Source: CAYRHN01 sp964424115 (GTDB lineage: Bacteria; Chloroflexota; Anaerolineae; Anaerolineales; Anaerolineaceae). Taken from it: 7,176 nucleotides of DNA. How positions within the stretch are numbered: position 1 is the stretch's first letter; each line of letters starts with the position of its first letter. Positions 6,614 to 7,176 of this stretch are shown one piece after another. The notes beneath the pieces were generated by a model. That model saw only the letters and a list, made by a program, of their open reading frames with translations. It was not told the DNA's origin and did not search any database. A program made the translations under genes and the position numbers. Location: contig CAYRHN010000046.1 of NCBI GenBank assembly GCA_964424115.1, positions 1 through 7,176 on the forward strand, in the 5' to 3' direction.

Positions 6614-7176
6614 ATGGACCTAAGTCAATTCAAACCCGTTTCAAAATTGGTCACCCGGATCAGCCGGATCGAAAAACCTATCTTTCCGGTTATTGACGCT
6701 CACAATCATCTTGGGGTGGATTTTGGCGGAGGGTGGGATCATCGGCCCTTGTCTGAGCTAATTGAAAAACTCGACCAGGTTGGTGTGACCCGATATGTAG
6801 ATCTGGATGGCGGTTGGGGTGAGGATTTGTTCAATGCTCATCTCCAGCACTTCAAACAGCCAGCTCCAGATCGATTCTTGATCTTCGGAGGCGTAGATTG
6901 GAGCCAGTGGCCTGAACGCGGCAATGACTTTCCGCAATGGGCGGCTGGACGATTGCGCACCCAGTTCGATCGGGGTGCAGAAGGTCTGAAAATTTGGAAA
7001 GGCCTGGGTTTGCAGGTGAAAGACCAGCACGGAAGCCTGGTCAACGTCGATGATCCTCGCCTGGATCCGATTTGGGAGACAGCCGCTGATTTCAAACTAC
7101 CGGTGATGATCCATGTGGCAGATCCGATGGCTTTTTTTGATCCGATTGATGAGACCAACGAACGTTGGGAAGAGCT
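6614..7176 (+). CDS. Amidohydrolase family protein (amidohydrolase-2, TIM-barrel metal hydrolase), 3' end outside window
   Basis: The frame is open from ATG 6614 to the window end, giving 187 complete residues. FPVIDAHNHLG (residues 24-34) contains the HxH metal-binding pair (His30, His32) at the end of the first barrel strand, the entry signature of the amidohydrolase-2 group. Later come ELIEKLDQVGVTRYVDLDGG (48-67), FLIFGGVDW (88-96), GAEGLKIWKGLGL (121-133) and KLPVMIHVADP (161-171), where His167 is the expected third metal-ligand His. The remaining barrel, including the catalytic Asp, is off the window. It starts 22 bases after the hydrolase stop, with a weak GGAA at 6604-6607, so it is probably in the same operon. 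Relatives include 2-pyrone-4,6-dicarboxylate lactonase, L-fuconolactonase-like hydrolases and gamma-resorcylate-type decarboxylases. A lactonase or deacylase role on a sugar-derived compound would suit the neighbours, but the sequence does not prove it. Confidence 0.88.
   Translation, partial: MDLSQFKPVSKLVTRISRIEKPIFPVIDAHNHLGVDFGGGWDHRPLSELIEKLDQVGVTRYVDLDGGWGEDLFNAHLQHFKQPAPDRFLIFGGVDWSQWPERGNDFPQWAAGRLRTQFDRGAEGLKIWKGLGLQVKDQHGSLVNVDDPRLDPIWETAADFKLPVMIHVADPMAFFDPIDETNERWEE

Overview
The window is a dense run of six genes, all on the + strand, that looks like one carbohydrate-catabolic operon. GC is moderate to high. The protein types (an L-fucose isomerase-like enzyme, an FGGY sugar kinase, an ADP-ribosylglycohydrolase homologue, a large Asp-box beta-propeller protein, an HGGGW esterase and a TIM-barrel amidohydrolase) suggest an environmental heterotrophic bacterium. 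Anaerolineae/Chloroflexota is my best guess, from recalled similarity only. No mobile element, tRNA, rRNA or CRISPR array is visible.

Layout: 1-495 is the C-terminal end of an L-fucose/D-arabinose isomerase-like protein, cut by the window start. 495-2000 is an FGGY kinase whose ATG overlaps the isomerase stop by one base. 2013-3311 is an ADP-ribosylglycohydrolase-family protein, 12 bases downstream. 3327-5615 is a roughly 760-residue protein with twelve Asp-box (BNR-type) motifs and no signal peptide. Its last residues appear to be frameshifted: a recognisable C-terminus continues in another frame to 5674. An AT-rich stretch of about 120 bases follows (about 35% GC over 5701-5820). Next come an alpha/beta hydrolase ending at 6591, whose start is ambiguous, and from 6614 an amidohydrolase cut by the window end. 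Every gap is shorter than about 125 bases, so no long non-coding region exists.

How they may work together (inference): the isomerase and kinase form the standard aldose-to-ketose-to-ketose-phosphate pair of deoxysugar or pentose catabolism. The matching aldolase and any transporter would lie outside the window. The propeller protein, esterase and amidohydrolase could release, deacylate or open the substrate upstream of this pair. The ADP-ribosylglycohydrolase homologue is the least explained member; its position between the kinase and the propeller protein suggests it acts on a glycosidic bond of a pathway metabolite rather than on ADP-ribosylated protein.

The points most worth checking are the apparent frameshift at 5597-5602, the GH74-like features of a propeller protein without an export signal, the divergent active-site motif of the ADP-ribosylglycohydrolase homologue, and the start of the esterase.
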